A DNA stretch of 10,085 bases from Hyphomicrobiales bacterium (GTDB lineage Bacteria; Pseudomonadota; Alphaproteobacteria; Rhizobiales; Xanthobacteraceae): NCBI GenBank assembly GCA_017304505.1, contig JAFKKQ010000333.1:1-10085 (forward strand). Direction: 5' to 3'. A program made the position numbers and the translations under genes. The notes under the pieces were generated by a model. The model was given only the letters and a program-made list of their open reading frames with translations, did no database searches and was not told where the DNA came from. Shown here one piece after another: positions 1-5,713 of the stretch (position 1 is its first letter; each line of letters opens with the position of its first letter).

Positions 1-417
1 CCGGCCATTGTCGAACGCAACCGGCTGCTCGGCGCCAGCGTTCTATGCATCGACAACGAGCCCCAGGTCCTCGACGGCATGCAGACGCTGCTCGGCGGAT
101 GGGGCTGCCACGTGCTCAAGGCCGCAAACCTTGCCGCCGCCATTGCGGTCTGCGCCGCATCGGACGGAGCGCCCAACGGCTTGCTGGTCGATTATCATCT
201 CGACCACGGCAGCAACGGCCTTGAGGTGATTGCCACGCTGCGTCAGCATCTCGACGCCGACTTGCCGGCAATCCTCATCACCGCCGACCGCTCGCCGGCT
301 GTTCGCGACGAGGCGCGCGCGCACAACGTCCAGGTGCTGAGCAAACCGGTCAAGCCCGCAGCGCTGCGTGCGCTGATGGCGCAGTGGCACATTCAGCGGG
401 TGGCGGCCGCGGAGTGA
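1..417 (+). CDS. Hybrid sensor histidine kinase, C-terminal receiver domain (5' partial)
   Basis: The frame is open from base 1 and ends at TGA 415-417, giving the last 138 residues of a larger protein. What remains is one response-regulator receiver domain: the acidic pocket is in VLCIDNEPQ (D18, E20 of the fragment), the phospho-acceptor is D64 in LLVDYHLD, the switch threonine is T94 in ILITAD, and the conserved lysine is K115 in LSKPVKPAAL. A receiver at the extreme C-terminus after a longer N-terminal part is typical of hybrid kinases, so the PAS and kinase domains should lie left of the window. The DNEP and DYHLD signatures and the KPVKPAALRAL ending resemble the CrbS/MxtR and NahK groups of hybrid kinases; this is recognition by eye. 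The stop lies 39 bp from the stop of a convergent response regulator, its likely partner. Confidence 0.85.
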   Translation, partial: PAIVERNRLLGASVLCIDNEPQVLDGMQTLLGGWGCHVLKAANLAAAIAVCAASDGAPNGLLVDYHLDHGSNGLEVIATLRQHLDADLPAILITADRSPAVRDEARAHNVQVLSKPVKPAALRALMAQWHIQRVAAAE

Positions 418-456
418 TGCGCGGCGTGCGGCAATGCCTGCGTCAGTCTTACGCCA

Positions 457-1128
457 TCAGTCGTGCGCTGCGGCTTGCGGCCACTGCCCCAGTTCGATCT
501 TCGCAGCGGCGATCACCGCCTGGGTGCGGCTGTCGACGCCGAGCTTCTGCAGGATGGCCGAGACATGGGCTTTCACGGTCGCCTCCGACACCGAAAGCTC
601 GTAAGCGATCTGCTTGTTGAGCAGTCCTTCCGACAACATCATCAGAACGCGGACTTGCTGCGGCGTCAGCGTGGCGAGACGCGCCATCAGCGCCGCAGTC
701 TCGGTGTCGGCCCCACCGGCGAGATCGACGTCGTTCGGAATCCACACGCCGCCGCCCAGCACGTGCCTGATCGCGCCGCGCATCTGCTCGATGCCAAGTG
801 TCTTCGGGATGAAGCCGGACGCACCGAAGTCCATGCAGCGGCGGATCACCGACGGATCGTTGTTTGCCGAAACCACGACGACCGGAACGCTGGGGTATTG
901 GGCGCGCAGGAACATCAGGCCGGAGAACCCGCGCATGCCCGGCATCGACAGATCGAGCAGGATGAGATCGACGTCGCCGCTCTTGTCGAGCAACGCCGTC
1001 ATATCCTCGAAAGCGCCGGCTTCCACAATGTCGGCGTGCTCGATCAGCCCCACCACCGCCTCGCGCAGCGCGCCGCGGAATAGCGGGTGGTCGTCGGCGA
1101 TCATCAGACGGTAGTGCGAATTGTCCAA
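457..1128 (-). CDS. NarL/LuxR-family two-component response regulator (TTG start proposed)
   Basis: Predicted DNA-binding response regulator, 223 residues from the proposed start. The receiver domain (about 5-122) has the acidic pair D12-D13 in MIADDHPLF, phospho-acceptor D59 in LILLDLSMPG, S87 in the switch position and K109 in GFIPK. A LuxR-type helix-turn-helix (about 152-212) contains LTPQQVRVLMMLSEG and SVSEATVKAHVSAILQKLGV. The frame stays open to an ATG at 1218, but that codon has no spaced Shine-Dalgarno sequence and would add 30 non-family residues. TTG at 1126-1128 has GAGGA six bases upstream and puts the receiver at the usual N-terminal position. The gene converges with the hybrid kinase gene at 1-417. 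The N-terminal style resembles the CrbR/ErdR/AgmR group, which regulates acetate or alcohol use in other bacteria; the target here is inference. An inverted repeat at 1169-1183 could be an operator. Confidence 0.88.
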   Translation of the reverse strand: MDNSHYRLMIADDHPLFRGALREAVVGLIEHADIVEAGAFEDMTALLDKSGDVDLILLDLSMPGMRGFSGLMFLRAQYPSVPVVVVSANNDPSVIRRCMDFGASGFIPKTLGIEQMRGAIRHVLGGGVWIPNDVDLAGGADTETAALMARLATLTPQQVRVLMMLSEGLLNKQIAYELSVSEATVKAHVSAILQKLGVDSRTQAVIAAAKIELGQWPQAAAHD

Positions 1129-1168
1129 GGTTCGTCCTCGCTCCCGGCCCGAATCTACAATAAATGCG

Positions 1169-1183
1169 GCGTGCTGTGCACGC
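1169..1183. promoter_or_regulatory. 15-bp inverted repeat upstream of the response regulator
   Basis: GCGTGC-TGT-GCACGC is a perfect 6-bp inverted repeat with a 3-base centre, ending about 40 bp before the proposed TTG start of the response regulator. The size and symmetry would suit a dimeric DNA-binding protein, including autoregulation by the downstream LuxR-type regulator. There is no T-tract, so it is not an intrinsic terminator. The regulatory role is inference only. Confidence 0.3.
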
Positions 1184-1190
1184 GCCGGAC

Positions 1191-1276
1191 GGCCCGGTGG
1201 GCACGGGATTCCAGTCATCCTAAACGCCCGATAGCGCGGTGCCTCGCCTTGATCTCGGCGGGCCCGGTGGGCACGG
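1191..1276. repeat. Two exact 16-bp direct repeats
   Basis: GGCCCGGTGGGCACGG occurs at 1191-1206 and again at 1261-1276, exactly 70 bp apart. The second copy abuts the stop codon of the YjbQ-family gene. The first lies in the response regulator's upstream region. The 54 bp between them do not look repeated. It could be a local duplication scar or paired binding sites; nothing in the sequence decides between these. Confidence 0.6.
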
Positions 1277-1738
1277 TCAGACTTTGCTGCCCATGAATGT
1301 CAGCACCACCTCGCGCCGATGCGGCCGGGTCCGATGCTCGCACAGATAGATGCCCTGCCAGGTGCCCAGCGCCAATGCGCCGCCGTGAACCGGAACGTGC
1401 AGCGACACTCCAGTCAGCATCGTCTTGATATGGGCCGGCATGTCGTCCGGCCCCTCCACCTTGTGCACCCAGGGGCCATCGGCCGGTGCAATCCGGCACA
1501 ATGCCGTCAGCAAATCGGCTTGCACGTCGGGATCGGCATTCTCCTGGATGACCAATGACGCCGAGGTGTGGCGGAGATAAAGCAGCAGTACACCCTCGCC
1601 GGCCCCACCCCGTTCAAGGAACTGCACGGCTTCGTCCGTAATCTCCGTGAATCCTTCGCCGCTGGTGTCGATCGTCAGCAGCGCACTCGTCAGAACATCG
1701 GGGACGGTGCTGCGGATCGCCGACAGGCGGGTCATCAC
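1277..1738 (-). CDS. YjbQ / UPF0047 family protein (secondary thiamine-phosphate synthase family)
   Basis: A full-length member of the YjbQ family (Pfam UPF0047), 153 residues, about the family's usual size. Family hallmarks in order: RHTSASLVIQENADPDV at about 56-72, DDMPAHIKTMLTG at 98-110, SLHVPV at 112-117, and LGTWQGIYLCEHR at 124-136, ending in a beta-strand segment (REVVLTFMG). These carry the conserved histidines (H57, H103, H114, H135). Some YjbQ proteins have weak thiamine-phosphate synthase activity in vitro, but the in-vivo role of the family is unsettled and no thiamine genes are adjacent. The start is GTG at 1738, seven bases after GGGAG; an ATG directly after it (1735) is the alternative. 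The gene lies 15 bp downstream of the exported protein gene on the same strand, so the two are probably co-transcribed. Confidence 0.9.
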   Translation of the reverse strand: MMTRLSAIRSTVPDVLTSALLTIDTSGEGFTEITDEAVQFLERGGAGEGVLLLYLRHTSASLVIQENADPDVQADLLTALCRIAPADGPWVHKVEGPDDMPAHIKTMLTGVSLHVPVHGGALALGTWQGIYLCEHRTRPHRREVVLTFMGSKV

Positions 1739-1753
1739 GATATGGCTCCCGTC

Positions 1754-2368
1754 TCAACCCTTGCGTTGGATATCCCGCTGCAGGTCGACCATCATCTCGA
1801 CCAGCCGGCGCCAGACACTCTTGATGTAGGCCACCGCGCGGTCGAGGTCAGCCTCGCCGGGGGGCTTGGGGCCGGTGACATTGTTGTCGCGGGAGGGGTC
1901 CGGCACATCGGCTGGCGGCCGCGGCGCTTCAGCCCCCGGTTGCGGCCGGGATTGCGGCTTGGCCGTGTCGGCAAGGATGCCCGCCGGCAAGTCCAGACCC
2001 CGTGACAGCAGCGCCCCCTTGAGCGCGGCATTTTCCCGCTGCAAGCGGCCGATCTCGCTCTCGAACGCCGTGCGCTCATCGGGTGCCATCGTGCACGACC
2101 ACCCAACCGCGCTCCAGCCGCACTGGGAGAGCTGGCCGGTCTGCGAATCCAGCCGGATAAAATCCTCGCCCCGGCGGTGAAACGAATAGCGTCCGGCCTC
2201 GGCAGGTGCCACTGTTTCCGGACCTTGAGCCGGCGCGGCCCCCTCGCGATTTCCGTCTTGAGCCGCTCCTTGGATCGTTCCTTGGGTGATTCCTTGGGCC
2301 GCCCCTCGGTCGGTCCCACCGGACCAAGCCAGGCCGGCCACCAGGACGATCAGAGCAAATCGTGTCAT
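1754..2368 (-). CDS. Exported coiled-coil protein of unknown function
   Basis: A 204-residue protein with no assigned function. Residues 1-25 look like a signal peptide: MTR, a hydrophobic core (FALIVLVAGLAW), then a small-residue stretch ending GAAQ. Next comes a low-complexity Gln/Gly/Ala/Pro linker (26-58). The conserved core follows, YSFHRRGEDFIRLDSQTGQL with the cysteine pair CGWSAVGWSC (83-92), and leads into a short coiled coil (ERTAFESEIGRLQRENAALK, 98-117). A Pro-rich spacer and an amphipathic C-terminal helix (about 174-203) end the protein. I recall the YSFHR/LD..TG/coiled-coil arrangement from conserved hypothetical proteins of Hyphomicrobiales; this is not a search result. The start at 2368 is chosen because GGGAG precedes it by six bases and the signal peptide begins there; the frame runs on upstream without family-like sequence. 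Two cysteines in an exported protein could form a disulfide. Confidence 0.8.
   Translation of the reverse strand: MTRFALIVLVAGLAWSGGTDRGAAQGITQGTIQGAAQDGNREGAAPAQGPETVAPAEAGRYSFHRRGEDFIRLDSQTGQLSQCGWSAVGWSCTMAPDERTAFESEIGRLQRENAALKGALLSRGLDLPAGILADTAKPQSRPQPGAEAPRPPADVPDPSRDNNVTGPKPPGEADLDRAVAYIKSVWRRLVEMMVDLQRDIQRKG
2266..2301 (-). repeat. 12-bp tandem repeat coding the Gly/Gln linker
   Basis: On the plus strand CCTTGG recurs at 2268, 2280 and 2292, a 12-bp period with related flanks. It encodes the GITQGTIQGAAQ stretch just after the signal peptide of the exported protein. Such in-frame repeats change copy number by slippage without breaking the frame, so linker length may vary between strains. 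Confidence 0.55.
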
Positions 2369-2456
2369 TCCGATCTCCCGTCGCAAAAGATCCGTGACAA
2401 CCTTCGCACCCCACGCGGCGCACTCAACAATGGCGACGCCGGGCACGAATCTAACA

Positions 2457-2472
2457 TTGCTGCCGGCAGCAA
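2457..2472. promoter_or_regulatory. 16-bp perfect palindrome, candidate operator
   Basis: TTGCTGCCGGCAGCAA is perfectly self-complementary over 16 bp. It lies about 90 bp upstream of the exported protein's start and about 100 bp upstream of the -35 box of the atp promoter. No T-tract follows on either strand, which argues against a terminator. The position between divergent promoters suits a regulator binding site; the regulator is unknown. Confidence 0.4.
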
Positions 2473-2570
2473 CGAAGCGCGCCGCCCCGCAGTTCCAACA
2501 CTCCGGGCAGGATGCGAAAACCCTTTGAAAATACGAGCGTTTCGCGACCCCGACCGCTTTCGGCCGTTTC

Positions 2571-2599
2571 TTGACTTGCCAAACCCCAAACACTATGGT
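2571..2599 (+). promoter_or_regulatory. Sigma-70-like promoter of the Fo operon
   Basis: TTGACT at 2571-2576 matches the -35 consensus TTGACA at five of six positions. After exactly 17 bp comes TATGGT at 2594-2599, which matches TATAAT at four of six. Transcription would begin near 2605-2607, giving a leader of about 70 bases before atpI. It is the best promoter match I found in the window and faces the operon expected to need strong constitutive expression. Confidence 0.65.
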
Positions 2600-2677
2600 C
2601 CGCGCGGCTTTTTAGGACGGCAGGAACCATCTGGGTTTGCTCGCAACGTCGCATGTCGAAAGCAGGGCCGGTTAGGC

Positions 2678-3037
2678 ATGGCCGCAGACACGCGCGAGGG
2701 GGGTAAAAACGGCAACCGGCCAGACGAGGAGGCCGCTCTCTCCGCGAGGCTCCAGCGTCTCGGCGAACGGCTCGCCCAACACAGGGGGACGAACCGCAAC
2801 GTAGAAGCTGGTCCCGGTCCGGGAAGCGATCCGTCGGCGATAGCCCGCGGTTTCCGCCTCTCTGCCGAGCTGGTGGCCGGCGTCCTGGTCGGCGCGTTCA
2901 TCGGCTGGGCGATCGACCGTTGGCTTGGAATCTCGCCGTGGGGGATGATCGTGTTTCTCCTGCTCGGCTTTGCCGCGGGCGTTGTCAATGTGATACGCGC
3001 TGCGGGAGTTTCCGGCGGGCCTGACCCCAAGCAATGA
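2678..3037 (+). CDS. atpI: ATP synthase subunit I (AtpI-like, Fo assembly factor)
   Basis: A small membrane protein of 119 residues at the head of the Fo operon. AtpI-family proteins are thought to help assemble the c-ring; they are not part of the finished enzyme. Residues 1-57 are polar and charged with a Gly/Pro-rich linker. Two hydrophobic segments follow, about 62-79 (ELVAGVLVGAFIGWAIDRWL region) and 87-107 (WGMIVFLLLGFAAGVVNVI), giving the two-helix hairpin of the family; the GxxxGWxxDRWLG turn is typical of the alphaproteobacterial type. The frame is open far upstream, but ATG at 2678 is the first start that yields a family-sized protein. Its ribosome site is weak: AGG lies too close, and AGGG is about 11 bases away. 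atpB starts 52 bp after its stop. Confidence 0.88.
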   Translation: MAADTREGGKNGNRPDEEAALSARLQRLGERLAQHRGTNRNVEAGPGPGSDPSAIARGFRLSAELVAGVLVGAFIGWAIDRWLGISPWGMIVFLLLGFAAGVVNVIRAAGVSGGPDPKQ

Positions 3038-3089
3038 CGTTTGGGCGAGGGTGTGTTTGGGGCAATAGGACTTCAGGAAACTTCCGGCG

Positions 3090-3839
3090 ATGGCCGATCC
3101 GATCCATCAATTTGAAATCCACAATATCGTCTCGCTCGGCAGCATCGGCGGGCACGACATCGCATTCACCAATTCGGCGCTCTACATGGCGATCGTTGTG
3201 GTCGGCATCGCGGCGCTGCTGGTCGGCGCCAGTTCCTCCCGCGCGCTGGTGCCGGGACGGATGCAGTCGATCGCGGAATTATCCTACGAATTCGTCGCCG
3301 ACACGATACAGAGTACCGCCGGCAAGGAAGGGATGAAGTTCTTTCCCTTCGTCTTCACGATCTTCATGTTCGTGCTGTTTGCCAATGTGATCGGGATCAT
3401 TCCCTACACTTTCACGGTGACGAGCCACATCATCATCACCGCGGCGCTGGCGCTGCTGGTGTTCCTCACCGTCATTGTCTACGGCATCTATAAGAATGGC
3501 CTGCGTTTCTTCGGCCTGTTCGTGCCCCATGGCATTCCGATCTACATCCTGCCGCTGATCGTGTTCATCGAGGTGCTGTCGTTCTTGTCGCGGCCGATCT
3601 CGCACAGCGTGCGTCTGTTCGCCAACATGCTCGCGGGCCACATCACGCTGAAGGTGTTTGCGAGCTTCATCACGCTGCTGGGCGGCTTCGGTATCGCCGG
3701 CATGGCGGGAGCGACGCTGCCGCTGGCTCTGGTCGTGGCGCTGTTCGCACTCGAGCTACTGGTCGCGTTCCTGCAAGCCTACGTGTTCGCGATCCTCACC
3801 TGCATCTACCTCAACGACGCGATTCATCCGGGTCACTGA
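3090..3839 (+). CDS. atpB: ATP synthase Fo subunit a
   Basis: The integral membrane subunit a, 249 residues, forms the two proton half-channels against the c-ring. The essential arginine is R175 in [14 protein letters not shown] (the counterpart of E. coli R210). The C-terminal channel helix contains [21 protein letters not shown] with Q229, the counterpart of E. coli Q252. Other family marks are [23 protein letters not shown] (its FANxxGxxP motif) and several further hydrophobic helices, about five or six membrane spans in total. The N-terminal [14 protein letters not shown] is typical of alphaproteobacterial AtpB. The ATG at 3090 is preceded by AGGA eleven bases upstream. The length and all key residues are intact, so the subunit should be functional. 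It is followed 35 bp later by atpE. Confidence 0.97.
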   Translation: MADPIHQFEIHNIVSLGSIGGHDIAFTNSALYMAIVVVGIAALLVGASSSRALVPGRMQSIAELSYEFVADTIQSTAGKEGMKFFPFVFTIFMFVLFANVIGIIPYTFTVTSHIIITAALALLVFLTVIVYGIYKNGLRFFGLFVPHGIPIYILPLIVFIEVLSFLSRPISHSVRLFANMLAGHITLKVFASFITLLGGFGIAGMAGATLPLALVVALFALELLVAFLQAYVFAILTCIYLNDAIHPGH

Positions 3840-3874
3840 CCCAAACCTCAATCCAACCTCGAAGGGAGTTTCTC

Positions 3875-4102
3875 ATGGATCCTTTGGCTGCGAAGTACAT
3901 CGGTGCCGGCATTGCTTGCATCGGCATGGGCGGCGCCGGCGCCGGCGTCGGCGTGATTTTCGGCAACTATCTGGCCGCCGCGCTGCGCAATCCATCGGCC
4001 GCCCAGGGCCAGTTCGCCAACCTGATCTTCGGCTTCGCCGTGACCGAAGCGCTCGGCATCTTCTCGCTGCTGATCGCGCTGCTGCTGCTGTTCGCACTCT
4101 AA
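3875..4102 (+). CDS. atpE: ATP synthase Fo subunit c (proteolipid)
   Basis: The c-ring proteolipid, 75 residues, makes two transmembrane helices joined by a polar loop. Helix 1 carries the tight-packing glycine motif (GAGAGVG, about 20-26). The loop is RNP at 38-40, where F1 subunits bind the ring. Helix 2 contains the proton-binding carboxylate E58 in [14 protein letters not shown]. Glutamate here and no sodium-site signature that I can see indicate a proton-driven enzyme. AAGGGAG (3862-3868) sits six bases from the ATG; this and the AGGAGG of atpF are the strongest ribosome sites of the operon, and a strong site suits a subunit needed in about ten or more copies per enzyme. The gene is intact and lies between atpB and atpF'. 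Confidence 0.97.
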   Translation: MDPLAAKYIGAGIACIGMGGAGAGVGVIFGNYLAAALRNPSAAQGQFANLIFGFAVTEALGIFSLLIALLLLFAL

Positions 4103-4117
4103 GCAACAAGCACGACG

Positions 4118-4648
4118 ATGGCGACGCAAGCGCATACCGAACATCCGGGCGGGAAGCCTCAGTTTCCGCCGTTCAACAAGGAGACGTTCGCCTCCCAGCT
4201 CATCTGGCTGGCGGTCTTCTTCATTGCGCTTTACGTCATCATCGCAAGGCTCGCGATTCCGCGCATCGGCGGTATCGTCGAGGCGCGGCGCGACCGGGTT
4301 GAAGGCGATCTCGCAGAAGCCAACAACCTCAAGGAGCAGTCCAGCGCCGCGATGGCGGCCTACGAGAAGTCGCTTGCCGACGCGCGCGGCCGCGCCCAGG
4401 CGCTGGCCAATGAGACCCGCGAAAAGCTGAACGCCGAGGCCGACAAGGCCCGGCGATCTCTGGAAGCGGAGTTGAACGCGAAACTGGCCCAGGCCGAGCA
4501 GACCATTGCCGGCACCAAGACCGCCGCGATGGCCAATGTGCGCAGCATTGCCGTCGACACCGCCTCCGCTATCGTCGAGCGACTCACGGGAGCAGCGCCG
4601 GCCGCGAGCGCGGTCGAAGGCGCGGTTGCAGACGCGCTGAAGCGGTAG
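4118..4648 (+). CDS. atpF': ATP synthase Fo subunit b' (peripheral stalk)
   Basis: Subunit b' of the peripheral stalk (also called AtpG or AtpX), 176 residues. A polar Pro/Gly-rich N-terminus (1-23) is followed by one membrane helix (about 26-46, LIWLAVFFIALYVIIARLAI). The IPRIGGIVEARRDRVEGDLA sequence then begins a long charged, alanine-rich coiled coil running nearly to the end. Photosynthetic bacteria and many alphaproteobacteria have two different b-type subunits that pair as a heterodimer; the next gene is the partner. It starts 15 bp after the atpE stop, and no clear Shine-Dalgarno sequence lies in that gap, so translation may depend on coupling to atpE. That would fit one copy of b' against many copies of c. 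Confidence 0.93.
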   Translation: MATQAHTEHPGGKPQFPPFNKETFASQLIWLAVFFIALYVIIARLAIPRIGGIVEARRDRVEGDLAEANNLKEQSSAAMAAYEKSLADARGRAQALANETREKLNAEADKARRSLEAELNAKLAQAEQTIAGTKTAAMANVRSIAVDTASAIVERLTGAAPAASAVEGAVADALKR

Positions 4649-4660
4649 GAGGTGGCGATG
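4646..4660 (+). promoter_or_regulatory. Ribosome binding site deciding the atpF start
   Basis: AGGAGG at 4647-4652 is a perfect Shine-Dalgarno core. It overlaps the atpF' stop TAG (4646-4648) and covers the first base of GTG 4652. The ATG at 4658 is at the ideal five-base spacing. This selects ATG 4658 and suggests that ribosomes finishing atpF' reinitiate on atpF. Confidence 0.7.
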
Positions 4661-5152
4661 CTCGAGTTCTTCAAGGAACCGGAAAACTGGGTCGCCGTTG
4701 CCTTTGTTATTTTTGTCGCGATCATGCTCTACGTCGGCGCGCACAAAAAGATAATCGAGGCGCTCGATCATCGCAGCGCCCGCATCAAGGCCGAACTCGA
4801 CGAAGCCCGTCGTCTGCGCGATGAAGCGGCCAGCCTACTGGCCGACTACCAGCGCAAGCAACGCGAGGCCGAGCACGAAGCCGAAGCGATTGTCGCTGAT
4901 GCCAGGGCCGAGGCGGAGCGCGTTGCGGCCGAAGCGCGGACCAAGATGGAAGAGTTCGTCGCCCGCCGCACCAAGCTCGCGGAAGCGAAGATCGGCCAGG
5001 CTGAAGCGCAGGCCCTTGCCGATGTCCGGGCCGCTGCAGCGGATGCCGCAGTCTCCGCGGCCGAGGCGATCCTGCGGGATGCCGCCAGGGGCAAGGTCGC
5101 CGATGACCTGATCGCCCAGGGCATCGCAGACGTGAAGACGAAGCTCAATTAA
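4658..5152 (+). CDS. atpF: ATP synthase Fo subunit b (peripheral stalk)
   Basis: Subunit b, 164 residues, partner of b'. Near the N-terminus is a single membrane helix (about 11-27, [17 protein letters not shown]), preceded by the FKEPENW motif common in alphaproteobacteria. After [29 protein letters not shown] comes a long alanine- and charge-rich coiled coil that should pair with b' and reach up to F1. An in-frame GTG at 4652 is a possible earlier start, but AGGAGG at 4647-4652 overlaps that GTG and sits five bases from ATG 4658, so ATG is preferred. AGGAGG also overlaps the atpF' stop codon (TAG 4646-4648), which points to translational coupling. The stop TAA at 5150-5152 overlaps the stop of a convergent gene. 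Confidence 0.94.
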   Translation: MLEFFKEPENWVAVAFVIFVAIMLYVGAHKKIIEALDHRSARIKAELDEARRLRDEAASLLADYQRKQREAEHEAEAIVADARAEAERVAAEARTKMEEFVARRTKLAEAKIGQAEAQALADVRAAAADAAVSAAEAILRDAARGKVADDLIAQGIADVKTKLN

Positions 5153-5424
5153 ACAGCTTGCCGTTCGATCCGGCCGTGACCGCAGTCCCCTGGCGCCACG
5201 GCCGTTATTTTTTTGCTGCGATGCCTGCCGAGCGCACCAGCCGATCCCAATTGCTTCACGCTCTGGCGCAATGCCGTTTTCAAAAGCACCGGCCGATTGT
5301 GCTTCTTAAGCAGGCCGGCGAACGCCTCGTCCGCCAATTCCTGAAACGTCATCATCCGGTCGCGCGCCAGAAGGTCGAGCACCGGCCACGTTTCTCCGTC
5401 GATTTCGATACGCTTTCCTGGCAC
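5149..5424 (-). CDS. Small conserved protein of unknown function, ribbon-helix-helix-like
   Basis: A 91-residue protein starting at GTG 5424, which has GAGGAG five bases upstream. Residues 2-57 look real and conserved in style: [20 protein letters not shown], then [19 protein letters not shown], then a basic helix ALRQSVK. A short strand (KRIEID) followed by two helices resembles ribbon-helix-helix DNA-binding proteins, but I cannot confirm this. I recall similar short proteins from Bradyrhizobium-type genomes, usually annotated as hypothetical. The last ~22 residues are encoded by the reverse of the atp terminator hairpin, and the stop overlaps the atpF stop in the palindrome TTAA (5149-5152). 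The true family end may be earlier, near residue 70, so the tail may be a run-on after loss of an original stop. Confidence 0.65.
   Translation of the reverse strand: MPGKRIEIDGETWPVLDLLARDRMMTFQELADEAFAGLLKKHNRPVLLKTALRQSVKQLGSAGALGRHRSKKITAVAPGDCGHGRIERQAV
5171..5214 (+). terminator. Intrinsic terminator of the Fo operon
   Basis: CGGCCGTG (5171-5178) pairs perfectly with CACGGCCG (5197-5204), an 8-bp GC-rich stem with an 18-base loop. TTATTTTTTT (5205-5214) follows immediately. It begins 18 bp after the atpF stop, which is where the end of the operon transcript is expected. On the minus strand no T-run follows the hairpin, so it should act in one direction. It lies within the 3' coding end of the convergent small gene. 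Confidence 0.8.
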
Positions 5425-5631
5425 GGCGGCTCCTCGTTTGTTTTGTCGCTTTTTTTGCGCGCTCCCTGGCCGACATGCGGGTCGCAATCGCCAGGACCGA
5501 CCGCCTCCACGTGTTCAGCTTCAGCGCGTGAAACCAGGCGATGACTATGAAGCAGAGCGTGGGGTGACCATCCTTCCGCGGATGGCACCCGTATTCAGCC
5601 TTGCGCCTCATCATATCCGACAAGCCGCCAC

Positions 5632-5643
5632 ACTCCCGGGAGT
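5632..5643. repeat. 12-bp perfect palindrome
   Basis: ACTCCCGGGAGT is perfectly self-complementary over 12 bp, about 70 bp downstream of the reductase-like gene's stop and about 200 bp upstream of the small gene's start. There is no adjacent T-run. It could be a protein binding site or chance. Confidence 0.35.
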
Positions 5644-5650
5644 TCCCATA

Positions 5651-5713
5651 CGAAAGCGGACGCCCGCACGAAGGCTGACGCCCGCTTTTGAAGCCAATCG
5701 AAAGGCTGACGCG
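5651..5713. repeat. Three imperfect repeats downstream of the reductase-like gene
   Basis: The units are CGAAAGCGGACGCCCGC (5651-5667), CGAAGGCTGACGCCCGC (5669-5685) and CGAAAGGCTGACGCG (5699-5713). AAGGCTGACGC is exact in the last two. The third copy ends one base before the stop codon of the reductase-like gene. CGAAAGCGG can also pair with CCGCTTTTG (5682-5690) as a long-loop hairpin, but no U-run follows in the minus-strand RNA, so terminator function is doubtful. Confidence 0.5.

Larger units (their letters stand above)
2369..2677. other. Divergent intergenic control region between the exported protein and atpI
   Basis: This 309-bp stretch has no convincing gene. It separates the minus-strand exported protein from the plus-strand Fo operon, so it must hold promoters for both. 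Seen in it are a 16-bp perfect palindrome (2457-2472) nearer the minus-strand gene, a sigma-70-like promoter facing atpI (2571-2599), and then roughly 70 bases of atp leader. I see no RNA gene or riboswitch-like fold that I could defend. Open frames crossing it lack Shine-Dalgarno sequences and recognisable protein content. Confidence 0.6.

Noticed and set aside
418..456. Terminator between the convergent kinase and regulator genes
   Set aside because: Only very short imperfect hairpins such as GGC-AAT-GCC are present and there is no T-run.
463..1083. 206-codon plus-strand frame antisense to the response regulator
   Set aside because: The opposite strand has clear receiver and LuxR helix-turn-helix motifs; this frame has none.
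2177..2677. N-terminal extension of atpI by 167 codons
   Set aside because: The frame is merely open. The extension runs antisense to the exported protein and through the predicted promoter, and AtpI proteins are about 100-120 residues.
3848..4771. 307-codon minus-strand open frame antisense to atpE, atpF' and atpF
   Set aside because: It lies wholly opposite well-supported Fo genes, has an Arg/His/Gly-rich composition typical of antisense frames in high-GC coding DNA, and shows no domain motif.
5306..5623. 105-codon minus-strand frame between the reductase-like and small genes
   Set aside because: Arg-rich, no ribosome site, and it overlaps the small gene that has a good GTG start and ribosome site.
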